This document shows, in pieces, positions 17,231-26,894 of a DNA stretch of 63,143 bases. Made by a program: the position numbers and the translations under genes. The DNA is taken from NCBI GenBank assembly GCA_002256115.1, contig NKIK01000027.1, forward strand, positions 1 to 63,143. Direction: 5' to 3'. The notes below the pieces were generated by a model, which was given only the letters and a program-made list of their open reading frames with translations, was not told the DNA's origin and searched no databases. Source of the stretch: Burkholderiales bacterium PBB3 (GTDB lineage: Bacteria; Pseudomonadota; Gammaproteobacteria; Burkholderiales; Burkholderiaceae_C). Every line of letters starts with the position of its first letter. Position 1 is the first letter of the stretch.

Positions 17231-19651
17231 TCACCAGAGTCCTGAGCTCCACACGCCATTCTGGTAGTAGTGCACCTGCTCGCCCCACAGTAACGAGCGG
17301 TCCCGGCTGATGTCACGCTCTGTCGCCAGCACGGACGGCAAAGGCGCTCTCGCCTTCAGCGTGCGCTGCGCGGTGTCGATGTCAAACTTTTGCAACTCAG
17401 TGCGGGTGAACTGAAAATACGTGTTGGCCGCTCCGGTAGCTGACTGGGGCGCTGTCTCATGCAGGCTGACCGGCAGACTCACACGTGTGGAACTGCCGTT
17501 TTGCACCAGTGCAATGCCATGGTGGTCGCGCAACACGGTGGCATCGGTGCCACGTCGGCCAATCACGCTCTTGGCAGCCTCGCGCGGATTGGCTGGGTCG
17601 GTCAGGTCGATCAGTGATAGCTTCACACCCTGGTACCAGGCAAATCGGCCGTCACCGCCATTACTCTCTTCGACGGCCTCTTTGCCGACACCCAACAGCA
17701 GGTTCTCAGATACCGGGAACAAATAATCGGAATAGCCACTGACCTCCAACGCACCGGCAATAAAGGGGTCTGCTGGATTGGACAAGTCCAGCACATACAG
17801 GGGATCAGTCAGACGGTAGGTGACCAGGTAGCCGCGGGTACCCAAAAACCGTGAGGCGTAAAGCTGCTCCCCGGCTTTGCCCAGTGGCGCAGGGCGCTTG
17901 GTGTTGGGTAACTCACCCACCACAGCCAATGTGCCTTTGGATTCCTGCAAGATGCTCAGTCGTCCGGGGGACTCCACCGCCCCGGTGGTGCTGGCCGGCA
18001 CCACGCCCCAACCACCCCACGACGTAGTTGACTGGGTAATCACGCGCAAGACACCTTGGTGCTCCCCCATCCGAAACGATTTGCGGTTTTGATCGAAGCC
18101 CAGGTGGCCCGGCACATTGCCCGAGCCGCGATACGTCATTTCAAGGCCGTTCAAGGCAAACTTGTGCAGATCCGTGCTGGACTGCACCGCGTACACCGGA
18201 AAGCGGCTACCGGTGGCGTAGGGCGTTCGTGTCGTTGCTAAGTACAGGCTTTGCTCTGACATGTAAAAGGCCTCGGTGCCTCCGGTAAAGCAGCGTGCGG
18301 CGTGGCGGTGGCTTGCAGAGGCCAAATCAATGGCGACCAGACTGATGACATCCGGGCTCTTGGACGCATTGCCAGGCTGGGTAAAGCAGGCTGCCGCGTC
18401 TACCAGCGGCTGCGCTGCGCCGCCGTCCACCGACAGGGTGGGCAACACGGCCGACACCTGCAGAGCGTCCAGCAAGGATTGGTTGGCCGCTGTCTTGTCC
18501 AGCGGCCACCAAGGGTCCAGGCCCGGCAACTGTGCCGTACTGCGCAACACCAAATACAGGGTATTGCCCAATTTGCGCGAACCTACCAAGGCAGCATTGA
18601 TTCGGAGCTTGCGCTTGGTCTGCATCCGCGTCGCATTGCTGGTGTCTACCAACGCCAACTCTGTCACGCCTTGCGTCCAGGCCTGCGGGGCGAACCACGC
18701 GTCGTACACGGCCCAACGTCCTGCACCTTCTCCCACCACGGCGATCTGATGGCCTGCAGCATCCTGGTAGAGGCCGGTAGCTTCTACGTCCTTGGAAAAC
18801 CCAATCGCGAGCCGGTCCACCTCGGTTAACGCGGGCGACGTAGCAGCGCTGCGCAGTGACTGGCGCACCAAAACTGTGGCACCAGGCGTTTTGGCATCCA
18901 CACCCGCCAAGCTGAAGACCTGCTGACCATCCGTTTTGATACGGTCCGCCTCATCCACCCCAGCCTCTTGCAATGTCGTACCTGACACAGCCACGGCGGC
19001 TGCGGCTGCGGCTGCAGGTGCCGCGGCCGCTGTGGTCGCAATCGCTACAAAGTCCATGGCCCAGGGCGTGGACAGGTAGTTGCGCCCTGCCACACCCAGC
19101 ACCTCACGAAAATGCGCCTTCAGCGATTGCTCCGAGGCGGGCTGCAAACTCCAATCTGCGGCCGAAGGCGCAGCCGGAAAGGAGTAGGCCAAGCGGTAGC
19201 GACTGCTGCGCAGCATCTCGGCAAAAGCGGCATCCGCCCCCGCCGCCACGCCGTAACCAACATACACGCGGGTCCCAGCCAGGCCCCGTGCGTCTTCATT
19301 CTGCGAAAGATCGATACGGCTACTCGTACCGACAGCGGTGTGGGTTTGAAACGCCGGGATGGCGCCCCCTGAAACGGCCAACCACGCTTTGGGGGAGCGC
19401 GCATACCACTTGCCAGTGCCCCCATCAGGCACCTCTGCAACCACAAACACATGGATGGATTTACCGACATCGTCGCTGGCCAGCGTCAAGGTCGTCTGCA
19501 AACTCAGGTTCGCTTCCGTCCCGGAGGTTTGCACTTCGGCCAACTGGAAGGGCGCGGCACCCGCACTTAGCGCAAGCAGCAGCATCCAGGCTCCAGCCCA
19601 GCCACGGAGTCGTCGCAAGCCTGGCAGCTGATTTGTGGGAAAGGGGATCAT
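17231..19651 (-). CDS. Secreted beta-propeller domain protein
   Basis: 806 residues. Signal peptide (~15-33, WAGAWMLLLALSAGAAP). An N-terminal ~110-residue module (~50-165, ending RVYVGYG...RYRLAYSF) precedes a long Beta_propel-type domain with its marker VDEADRIKTDGQQVFSL (~227) and repeated blade motifs (MEWTYRGSG-like, DLSNPADPFIAGALEVSGYSDYL). Function is unknown; the family is exported. It lies between gspE and gspF on the opposite strand, so it is a good candidate substrate of the adjacent type II system. The N-terminal module recurs at the C-terminus of the RCC1 protein at 22993-25587. The ATG at 19651 has AGGAG well placed upstream. Confidence 0.8.
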   Translation of the reverse strand: MIPFPTNQLPGLRRLRGWAGAWMLLLALSAGAAPFQLAEVQTSGTEANLSLQTTLTLASDDVGKSIHVFVVAEVPDGGTGKWYARSPKAWLAVSGGAIPAFQTHTAVGTSSRIDLSQNEDARGLAGTRVYVGYGVAAGADAAFAEMLRSSRYRLAYSFPAAPSAADWSLQPASEQSLKAHFREVLGVAGRNYLSTPWAMDFVAIATTAAAAPAAAAAAAVAVSGTTLQEAGVDEADRIKTDGQQVFSLAGVDAKTPGATVLVRQSLRSAATSPALTEVDRLAIGFSKDVEATGLYQDAAGHQIAVVGEGAGRWAVYDAWFAPQAWTQGVTELALVDTSNATRMQTKRKLRINAALVGSRKLGNTLYLVLRSTAQLPGLDPWWPLDKTAANQSLLDALQVSAVLPTLSVDGGAAQPLVDAAACFTQPGNASKSPDVISLVAIDLASASHRHAARCFTGGTEAFYMSEQSLYLATTRTPYATGSRFPVYAVQSSTDLHKFALNGLEMTYRGSGNVPGHLGFDQNRKSFRMGEHQGVLRVITQSTTSWGGWGVVPASTTGAVESPGRLSILQESKGTLAVVGELPNTKRPAPLGKAGEQLYASRFLGTRGYLVTYRLTDPLYVLDLSNPADPFIAGALEVSGYSDYLFPVSENLLLGVGKEAVEESNGGDGRFAWYQGVKLSLIDLTDPANPREAAKSVIGRRGTDATVLRDHHGIALVQNGSSTRVSLPVSLHETAPQSATGAANTYFQFTRTELQKFDIDTAQRTLKARAPLPSVLATERDISRDRSLLWGEQVHYYQNGVWSSGLW

Positions 19652-19757
19652 GGATTAGCTCCTGAAAAGTGGGCACGGCCCCATGGGCATCACGCAAAGT
19701 ATGGCACCACGGCGGCCGATTGCAATTTTGCCCCGCGAGTCCAGCTACCATTGGCCT

Positions 19758-20996
19758 ATGCCCGCCTACTCTTACGAAGCACTCAGCGCCCAAGGCGAAA
19801 CCCGCAAGGGAATTGTCGACTCTGACAGCGTCAAGGGCGCGCGCGCCTTGCTGCGCACGCAAGGCTTGGTTCCGCTGGCCGTGGTTGGCGTTGTGCCGGG
19901 CACGGACAAGACCGGCAAATCCACCGGCACCGGTTTGAATGTCACCCTGTGGACCGCCAAAGTTTTCAACGCCACCGCCCTGGACATTTGGACGCGCCAA
20001 ATCGCAGGCCTTGTGGCTTCTGGCTTGCCGCTGGAGCGGGCACTCACCGCACTGGCCGATGAGGCCGACACCGAGCCCCAGCGCAACCTGGTGGCAGCCC
20101 TGCGCTCTGAAGTGAATGGCGGTACCGCCTTTGCCGCCGCACTGGCGCAGCACCCCCGTGAGTTTTCTGCCACCTACTGCGCCGTGGTGGGCGCAGGTGA
20201 ACACAGCGGCAACCTGGGGCTGGTGTTGGAGCGCCTGGCGGATGACCTGGAGCAAAGTCAGGAGCTGAAATCCCAACTGGTGGGAGCGTCGCTGTACCCC
20301 GGCATCGTGACCGTAGTGGCCATCGTGATCGTGACCTTCCTATTGGCCTATGTGGTGCCGCAGGTGGCGCAGGTGTTTGCAGGCAGCAAGCGCGCCTTGC
20401 CCTTGCTCACCGTCATCATGCTGGGCTTGGCCAATTTTGTTCGCAACCAGGGCTGGATGATTCTTGTTGCTCTGTTTTTTATAGCTGCTTCCGCACGATT
20501 GGCATGGTCCAGAGCCAGTTTTCGTGAAAAATTTGATGCGGCCTGGCTGAATGTGCCTATCGTCGGCCGGTTGGCCCGGGGCTATAACGCGGCGCGCTTT
20601 GCCAGCACGCTGGCCATGCTGGCGGGGGCTGGTGTGCCGATCTTGAAGGCACTGCAGGCCGCAGCGGACACCTTGTCCAACCGTGCCATGCGCGCAGATG
20701 CCTTGGATGCACTGGTCCTGGTGCGCGAAGGTGCTCCTTTGGCTGCAGCACTCTCGCAAAAGAAGCGCTTCCCAGGCCTGTTAGGTATGTTTGCCCGGCT
20801 GGGCGAGCAAACCGGGCAACTGCCCGTGATGCTGGACCGGGCCGCCAAACAGCTGAGCACTGAAGTGCAACGCCGGGCTCTGCAATTGGCAACCTTGCTG
20901 GAGCCTTTGTTGATTGTGACCATGGGGCTGGTTGTCATGCTGATCGTGCTAGCCGTGCTGCTGCCCATCATCCAGCTCAACCAATTGGTGCGGTAA
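19758..20996 (+). CDS. gspF: Type II secretion inner-membrane platform protein
   Basis: 412 residues. Two repeated cytoplasmic helical domains (~70-190 and ~270-390) and three membrane helices (~175-200, ~225-245, ~380-405) fit GspF, and the start PAYSYEALSAQGETRKG is typical. It is the polytopic platform that works with GspE. It is separated from gspE by a 2.4-kb antisense gene, so it needs its own promoter. The ATG at 19758 begins the conserved part; longer readings from 19683 lack support. The codons for VALFFIAASARLAW (~20465-20505) carry a copy of a dispersed repeat also seen in gspD. Confidence 0.93.
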   Translation: MPAYSYEALSAQGETRKGIVDSDSVKGARALLRTQGLVPLAVVGVVPGTDKTGKSTGTGLNVTLWTAKVFNATALDIWTRQIAGLVASGLPLERALTALADEADTEPQRNLVAALRSEVNGGTAFAAALAQHPREFSATYCAVVGAGEHSGNLGLVLERLADDLEQSQELKSQLVGASLYPGIVTVVAIVIVTFLLAYVVPQVAQVFAGSKRALPLLTVIMLGLANFVRNQGWMILVALFFIAASARLAWSRASFREKFDAAWLNVPIVGRLARGYNAARFASTLAMLAGAGVPILKALQAAADTLSNRAMRADALDALVLVREGAPLAAALSQKKRFPGLLGMFARLGEQTGQLPVMLDRAAKQLSTEVQRRALQLATLLEPLLIVTMGLVVMLIVLAVLLPIIQLNQLVR

Positions 20997-21002
20997 CTCG
21001 GC

Positions 21003-22928
21003 CTAGGGGCAACCCGCTGTGCGGGCAAAGTCATTCAAATGCCCCAGGTCTTGCACCTGCCCACCCGTCACGGGGCCTAGCACAAGAACGCGCAGCTCGG
21101 GTTGCAGCAGCGCCAGGTAGGTAATATTCGCGCCGCTGCCATAACTGCGAAACCACAGACTGGGCACGCGTTGCGATGTGCCGGCGGGGGTCAAGATAGA
21201 CGGCACGCTGCGCTCAGCCCAGCCAAACACGCAGTTCGCGCTGAACTCTGACGCCGTCTGGCCAAAGGCCTTGAGCGCGTCAAATTTGGGGCTGGTGGTC
21301 TGGGTCACTATCTCCAAAGCACCCCAACGGCCAAACCGGGAAAAGTTGCCCACGTCACTGAAGTGCATGAAAAGCTCGCCCCCTGCATTCGCCCAGTCTT
21401 GCAAGTAGCCGCTGTACAAAGTGCCCATACGCAACTCGCGGTTGGCTGCGTCCATCAGCGTATTGATAGCCGCGTTGTTGGCGGGCGCACCCACACCCAC
21501 CAGGTGCTGCCCCCCCTCGTAGGCCAATAGCGCCACTTTTTGGTCGCGTGCCAAGGCGGCGTGTGCACTGATGCGGCTGCGCACAATCGGCATGCCAGAC
21601 AAGCCCTCATAGCGCAGCTCAGTGCCAGTGTTCAGCTCATTGAACATGCGATTCAAGCCGCCATCGGACTCACGCGCCCAGCCCGCCACGGTGCTCTCAA
21701 ATTCCGGCAGGCCGATGTGATCGCCGATATAGGGTGCTATCGCCAGGCCGTAAATTCCTTTGTCACGGCAGGGCTTGAGTGATGACAGGGGGCACTGCAA
21801 TGCAGTCTCTGCAATATAGGTATTGGCCGCTTGCCCCGCCATCACACAGCGCACCCGATCCGCCTGCGCGCCAAAGGCCGTGCGCCAGAGCTGGCAGACC
21901 TGGGCCGTGCGCTCGCCAAAGCGATTCAAGCGCTTGTCAAAGTCACTGCCGGGTTGCCCCGAAAATTGGGCCACCCCCTCGGCCCCAATGGCCCGGCCCT
22001 GGGCGAATTGGTCGTTCCAGATCTCGTTGCTGTATTCCACATACACCGGCAAAGTGGCAGCCAGCCGGTCTCGCACCAATGCGGCAAATGCGCTGACATA
22101 GGCATCCGTGGCGGGCTGGGGCATATTGAACCAGGGCTGCACCTTTAGGCGATTCGCCAAGTCCACCATGACCTCGGCAGGCACACCGCGCTCACTGGTG
22201 TAGCGCGCATCCGTAGGCAGTGCGCGCTTGGCAAAGTCGCTCTGCGTGCTGTTATTGGTGCGCTGCCAATCCATGAAGCGCGCGGCGCTAAACCCTTGTA
22301 GCCGTGCCAGAAAGTCAGGTAAAAACACCTCACCAGCCTGGGCTTGTGCCTCCCAGCTGGCAGGGTAAAGCCGAATATTGCGAATCGGGTTGGCGGGGTC
22401 GGTCTGGGTGATGCAAATCTGGATGCCAGGCTCTGCGGGGGTGACCACCAAGGCATCGGTGCCCGGCACCGTCAACGCCAAGGGGTTGGGTTTGGCGGCC
22501 AAGCTGTAGCTAAGCAGGCCACTGCCGTCATAACGCACCACCCAGGCCCCTGCGGGGTAGGGCAATTTGCCTGCTTGCGGGCCCGCGTCTACCGCCGCCA
22601 TGGAGAACACCAAAGTGCACACCCGCGTGTACTGCACCGCAGCGCCTGCGGTGGGTGTGAGCGTTTTCAGCCAGCCCGATGCGTCCAGTTGCAGGCGCTC
22701 GGCTTCGTTGGTGTCAAAGCTGCCATCGCGCTGGGTGTACCAGGGGCGGGACTGTTTGAAAGCGTCAATGAACGGCACATTGGAATAGAAGTCTTCCACA
22801 CCGGTCAGGTTGGTGCCCAGGCGTGCTTTGTCTTGCGCGAGAGCGGGGCTGAGCAAAGCAGCGCAAGCCGCCGAAGCAAACAGCAGGCGCGCCGCCACGG
22901 CGTGCGCACTTTGAAGAATGTTGAGCAT
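21003..22928 (-). CDS. Exported glycosidase-like protein with C-terminal VFGWAE module
   Basis: 641 residues. Signal peptide (~1-32, ending LLSPALAQ). The central part has PVYVEYSNEIWNDQFAQG, a motif of clan GH-A-like proteins often labelled cellulose-binding, and several cysteines suited to an oxidising compartment. The last ~70 residues (from CVFGWAE to DLGHLNDF) form a module that recurs in the RCC1 protein at 35304-37784. No enzyme activity can be named. The start at 22928 has AAGGGAAGG upstream. It follows the RCC1 gene by 64 bp on the same strand, so the two are probably an operon, and both are likely type II secretion clients. Confidence 0.7.
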   Translation of the reverse strand: MLNILQSAHAVAARLLFASAACAALLSPALAQDKARLGTNLTGVEDFYSNVPFIDAFKQSRPWYTQRDGSFDTNEAERLQLDASGWLKTLTPTAGAAVQYTRVCTLVFSMAAVDAGPQAGKLPYPAGAWVVRYDGSGLLSYSLAAKPNPLALTVPGTDALVVTPAEPGIQICITQTDPANPIRNIRLYPASWEAQAQAGEVFLPDFLARLQGFSAARFMDWQRTNNSTQSDFAKRALPTDARYTSERGVPAEVMVDLANRLKVQPWFNMPQPATDAYVSAFAALVRDRLAATLPVYVEYSNEIWNDQFAQGRAIGAEGVAQFSGQPGSDFDKRLNRFGERTAQVCQLWRTAFGAQADRVRCVMAGQAANTYIAETALQCPLSSLKPCRDKGIYGLAIAPYIGDHIGLPEFESTVAGWARESDGGLNRMFNELNTGTELRYEGLSGMPIVRSRISAHAALARDQKVALLAYEGGQHLVGVGAPANNAAINTLMDAANRELRMGTLYSGYLQDWANAGGELFMHFSDVGNFSRFGRWGALEIVTQTTSPKFDALKAFGQTASEFSANCVFGWAERSVPSILTPAGTSQRVPSLWFRSYGSGANITYLALLQPELRVLVLGPVTGGQVQDLGHLNDFARTAGCP

Positions 22929-22992
22929 GTCGAACCTTCCCTTGTAAGTCCTTGAATTCTCGCATGGGGGCCTAACGCGTCCCCCCCACGCA

Positions 22993-25587
22993 TTAAGGCG
23001 CTGCAGGCAAGGCAATCGTCATCACTTCACGGTACCGGCCTGTTGCCACCATTTCGAGGGCATCCAGCCCGTAACCGACAAAGATGCGAGCCCCCAAAAG
23101 AGCAGTCACATCGACCGAGTCCAAAATATTGATCAGTATGGAGTCGGTCCTGGCCGTGAGTGACACACCCGCCAAATACTCCGCCACAGGGAAGGAAAGC
23201 TGACGCCAATTGCGTTTGGAATCCAATGACACCCATTGGAACGCCATCTGATTCCCCACCAGCGCCACCACATACAGGTTGTAGCCCACCGATGCTTTGG
23301 CTGCGCGCTGCGCGCTACTGGCTCCCAGCAGTCCGAAAACATTGGTGCGCAAGGTCAAAGACGACAGATCGCCACGCCGTTCGGTTTTCACCAAGAAAAG
23401 AGGAACGGCGGACGCCAGCGGCGTATTGGACACGCTGGGGGCCAGATCCAGCAGACCATCGGTATTGGCATTCACACTGAGCACAAAGTCTGGCTGTTTC
23501 GCGAATGTGCCATCACCCAACTCGCCCACCGAGTTGCCACCTGCCATGTAAACCAGGCCATCCTGGGTCAGCAGCGCGCTATTTTGGCCTCCTGCAGACA
23601 GTTGCTGTACCTGCGCCGGTGTGCTCAGAGGTACGGCCACAGCGCTGGCGGCGGGCAGGCTCCCGAGTGCCCTCGCTTCGGCCAAACCCCAACCCCACAC
23701 AGAGCCATCGCGCTTGCGCGCTAAGGCATGTTCGTTGCCAGCGGCAATCTCCAGCACATCGCCCAGACCCGTGACAACGACGGGTAGCAACTTTCTTTCC
23801 AGCGTGCCATCGCCCAGTTGCCCAGTCCAATTGGAGCCCCACGCAAACACCCGATCATCGCTGGCAAGCGCATAGCTGCTGCCATCGGAGGCGATCACCT
23901 GCTGAATGCCGCTCAGCCCAGCCACAGGCTGCGGTTGGGTTGCATCTTCCAAGCTTCCGTTGCCCAGTTGACCGCTGGGGTTGTAACCCCAAGACCAGAC
24001 GGTGCCATCGCGTTTGAGCACCAACACATGGCCGTTGACCCCGGACACTGCTTTGGCGTCCCCCATGGCCCGGGTTGGCAAGGCGGGCTGCTGGGTTGAA
24101 ACACCGGGCAAGGTGCCGCCCCAATACCAAACCGAGCCATCGCGCTGCACTGCCAATGAAAAGTTCGAACCCGCCGCTACGCCAATCACCTCGGACAGCG
24201 CGGTCAGTTTGACGGCAGCCGCCCTGTCGGCATAGCTACCGTCGCCGAGTTGCCCATAGCCATTGCTACCCCAGGCCCAGACTGCCCCGGACTCGTCAAT
24301 CGCCAAGTTGTGCGCGGTACCCGCAGACACCTGAACCACCGGGGGCAATCCCTGCACCACCGCCGGTACCGATTGCCCCAAAATGCGCCCCCGCCCCAGC
24401 TGGCCCGATGTGTCCAGCCCCCAAGCCCAGACACGCCCCGAAGCATCGAGCGCAAGTCCGTGCCAGGTGCCTGCAGTCACGTCCACGATGTTGCTGATGT
24501 CTACCACCGGACCCGGCACGTCGCGGTAGGTGGTGGTGCCATCCCCCAGACTGCCAAAGCCATTGCCGCTGAAGCCGTAAGACAGCACGCTGCCGTCGGT
24601 ACGACGCAAAAGTGTGACGCCATAGCCCGCAGAGGCCCCCGCCAACGCCCCCACAGAAGACTGCCGTATGGGAGCCGTCCCAGTGATCCAACGCGACCAA
24701 GACTGTCCATCGGTATGAATCGCCACCAGCCCGAAACTCACTTCACCGCCATAAATGGAGACCACGTCGCTCAGACCGACTGTTTGAACAGGCACTACGC
24801 GGGGCACACCGCGCGGCGTGTCAAAGGGCAACGACACGCCCCACTCCCAGACGGTGCCATCGTGCTTCAAGGCGGCACTGAAGGAGTTGCCAGCCACGAT
24901 GGCCTTCACTCCGCTCAAGCCCGTAACTTCGACGGGTGTTAATCGCTGTGCGCGGCTGCCATCGCCGAGTTGGCCCTCGTCGTTGGCCCCCCAAGCCAAA
25001 ACCTTGCCATCCTGGCGCAGCGCCAGCACATGCCCAGACCCGCAGGCCAAGGCACGGATACCGGTGATGCCCGGTAGCTTGGCGGGCACGCGTGATGCCT
25101 CTTGTGCGCCTGTGCCCAAGGTGGCCGTCTCCCCCCATGTCCAAACCGCGCCATCCACATCCAGCGCCGCAGAAAAAGACTCACCGCCACACACCGTGCT
25201 CACCCGGCTGATGGCCCGCGCTTGCACCGGCTGTGATCGAAAGGCCGTGCTGTCATCCCCCAACTGGCCACTGCTATTGCTACCCCAGGTCCACAGGCTG
25301 CCATCGGTGCGGATAGCCATAGCATGGTTGGCACCTGTGCCTATGGCCCTGATACCGCTGAGCCGGGCCACCAAGCCCGGTCGGGCTTCATAGGTCTGGC
25401 GTCCTTGTCCGAGCTGCCCCTCGCGGTCCGACCCCCAGGCCAGCACACTCCCATCCGTATGCAAGGCCAGGCAGTGCTCCCGGCCGACCGACACTGCGGG
25501 CGTAGCGGCATGACCTGCGATTGGCAAGGCCCACACGAATACGGCTAAGGTCGCGAGTTTCTGAATCTGGCGCATACGAAACAGCAT
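22993..25587 (-). CDS. Exported RCC1-repeat beta-propeller protein
   Basis: 864 residues. Signal peptide (~5-26, ending IAGHAA), then about a dozen RCC1 repeats with the pattern AxxxDGxVWAWGxNxxGQLGDG, enough for two seven-bladed propellers. The final ~95 residues do not belong to the repeats; they end LLGARIFVGYGLDALEM...RYREVMTI and match the N-terminal module of the beta-propeller protein at 17231-19651. Bacterial RCC1 proteins are often exported, but their roles are poorly known. The ATG at 25587 has AGGAG at good spacing; an upstream in-frame ATG is less likely. Confidence 0.8.
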   Translation of the reverse strand: MLFRMRQIQKLATLAVFVWALPIAGHAATPAVSVGREHCLALHTDGSVLAWGSDREGQLGQGRQTYEARPGLVARLSGIRAIGTGANHAMAIRTDGSLWTWGSNSSGQLGDDSTAFRSQPVQARAISRVSTVCGGESFSAALDVDGAVWTWGETATLGTGAQEASRVPAKLPGITGIRALACGSGHVLALRQDGKVLAWGANDEGQLGDGSRAQRLTPVEVTGLSGVKAIVAGNSFSAALKHDGTVWEWGVSLPFDTPRGVPRVVPVQTVGLSDVVSIYGGEVSFGLVAIHTDGQSWSRWITGTAPIRQSSVGALAGASAGYGVTLLRRTDGSVLSYGFSGNGFGSLGDGTTTYRDVPGPVVDISNIVDVTAGTWHGLALDASGRVWAWGLDTSGQLGRGRILGQSVPAVVQGLPPVVQVSAGTAHNLAIDESGAVWAWGSNGYGQLGDGSYADRAAAVKLTALSEVIGVAAGSNFSLAVQRDGSVWYWGGTLPGVSTQQPALPTRAMGDAKAVSGVNGHVLVLKRDGTVWSWGYNPSGQLGNGSLEDATQPQPVAGLSGIQQVIASDGSSYALASDDRVFAWGSNWTGQLGDGTLERKLLPVVVTGLGDVLEIAAGNEHALARKRDGSVWGWGLAEARALGSLPAASAVAVPLSTPAQVQQLSAGGQNSALLTQDGLVYMAGGNSVGELGDGTFAKQPDFVLSVNANTDGLLDLAPSVSNTPLASAVPLFLVKTERRGDLSSLTLRTNVFGLLGASSAQRAAKASVGYNLYVVALVGNQMAFQWVSLDSKRNWRQLSFPVAEYLAGVSLTARTDSILINILDSVDVTALLGARIFVGYGLDALEMVATGRYREVMTIALPAAP

Positions 25588-25776
25588 GGTCAATCTCCTG
25601 ACTGCAGACGGTAGAAACAATACGCACCAAACGCAGAAAATTCTTTGTAATCGACGTGCCGTTGCAGTTTATCGATACTACGCCCCGCATACTTCAAGCG
25701 CTAGCATCAGCGACGCTTGCTGCGGCGTCCTCGCCGCAAATCTTCTAAATCGTCAATCCATTCGAGAGTAAACCCG

Positions 25777-26865
25777 ATGCCCAACACCCGAAGCGCAAAT
25801 GCTGTCCGTCTGGAGTTCGCTGCTGAATCTCTGGTTCAAACCAACTTGTCAGGGGCTGCCTTTACGGGTGACTGGCTCTGGGTGGCGGGCGATGAGGCCT
25901 GCGGTATTGACCGCCTGCGCAGACTCGAACCCCTGGGGAAAGAGACCCTGCGTTTTGGCGAAGTGCGCGACTTCCCCTTGGCCGACCTGCTGGATCTGCC
26001 CGGCGCAGCCGACGAAGAGGCTGACCTGGAGGGCATGGCGGCGGCGGATGGCTTCCTCTGGGTGGTCGGCTCACATGGGCTGAAGCGCAAGAACATCAAG
26101 CCGGACCGAGACCACGCCGACAACGCCAAGCGGCTTGCGAAAGTAGCGCTTGACGGTAACCGTCGCCTGCTCGCCTGCCTGCCTATTGAGGTGAACGCCG
26201 AGGGCGAGCCCTGCCTAGTGCGGGAGGCCAAGGACGGCAGGCAAGCACTGCGACTCAAAGGCGATTCGCAGGAAAACCTACTCACCCGCGCACTGGCCGA
26301 CGACCCCCACTTTGGCCCTTACATGGCCATCCCAGGCAAAGACAATGGTTTGGACATTGAGGGTTTGGCGGTGGACGGACGCCGGTTGCTGATCGGACTA
26401 CGGGGGCCGGTGCTGCGCGGCTGGTCGGCGCTGCTAGAGATCGAAGTGGAGACGCGCGGTGGTCAGCTGCGGTTGGTACCCCTAGACGGCGGCGGCACGC
26501 TGATCCGTAAACACTTTATGCAACTCGATGGCCTGGGTGTGCGCGACTTGCACTTCTGTGGCGATGACCTTTGCATACTCGCTGGCCCAACGATGGTACT
26601 CAATGGCGAGATCAGCGTTTTCAAATGGTCGGCTGCCAAGCCCTGCCTCGCCGCTAACCGCGAGCCGGTCCGTTTTGAAACGGCGCTGACCCAACTGGTC
26701 TCGTTGCCCCATGGGCGGGGCACCAACCGTGCCGAAGCGATCTGTGACCTGCCACCGGAGCTATCCGGAGGTAAGCCGAGTTGGCTGGTGTTGTACGACG
26801 CACCAGGCGATGACCGCAAAGAGGGCGAGCGCGCAGTCTTTGGTGACCTATTGCGCCACACTTGA
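25777..26865 (+). CDS. DUF3616 protein
   Basis: 362 residues, no signal peptide. The pattern DLEGMAAADGFLWVVGSHGLKRK, GLDIEGLAVDGRRLLIGLRGP and NRAEAICDLP is typical of DUF3616, a beta-rich, probably propeller-like family of unknown function. It begins an apparent three-gene operon with the lipid-kinase-like gene and the metallophosphoesterase. The start at 25777 is preceded by a weak GAGAG. Confidence 0.75.
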   Translation: MPNTRSANAVRLEFAAESLVQTNLSGAAFTGDWLWVAGDEACGIDRLRRLEPLGKETLRFGEVRDFPLADLLDLPGAADEEADLEGMAAADGFLWVVGSHGLKRKNIKPDRDHADNAKRLAKVALDGNRRLLACLPIEVNAEGEPCLVREAKDGRQALRLKGDSQENLLTRALADDPHFGPYMAIPGKDNGLDIEGLAVDGRRLLIGLRGPVLRGWSALLEIEVETRGGQLRLVPLDGGGTLIRKHFMQLDGLGVRDLHFCGDDLCILAGPTMVLNGEISVFKWSAAKPCLAANREPVRFETALTQLVSLPHGRGTNRAEAICDLPPELSGGKPSWLVLYDAPGDDRKEGERAVFGDLLRHT

Positions 26866-26894
26866 GCTCCCGCACGCCCCACTATCAAGGCCCT

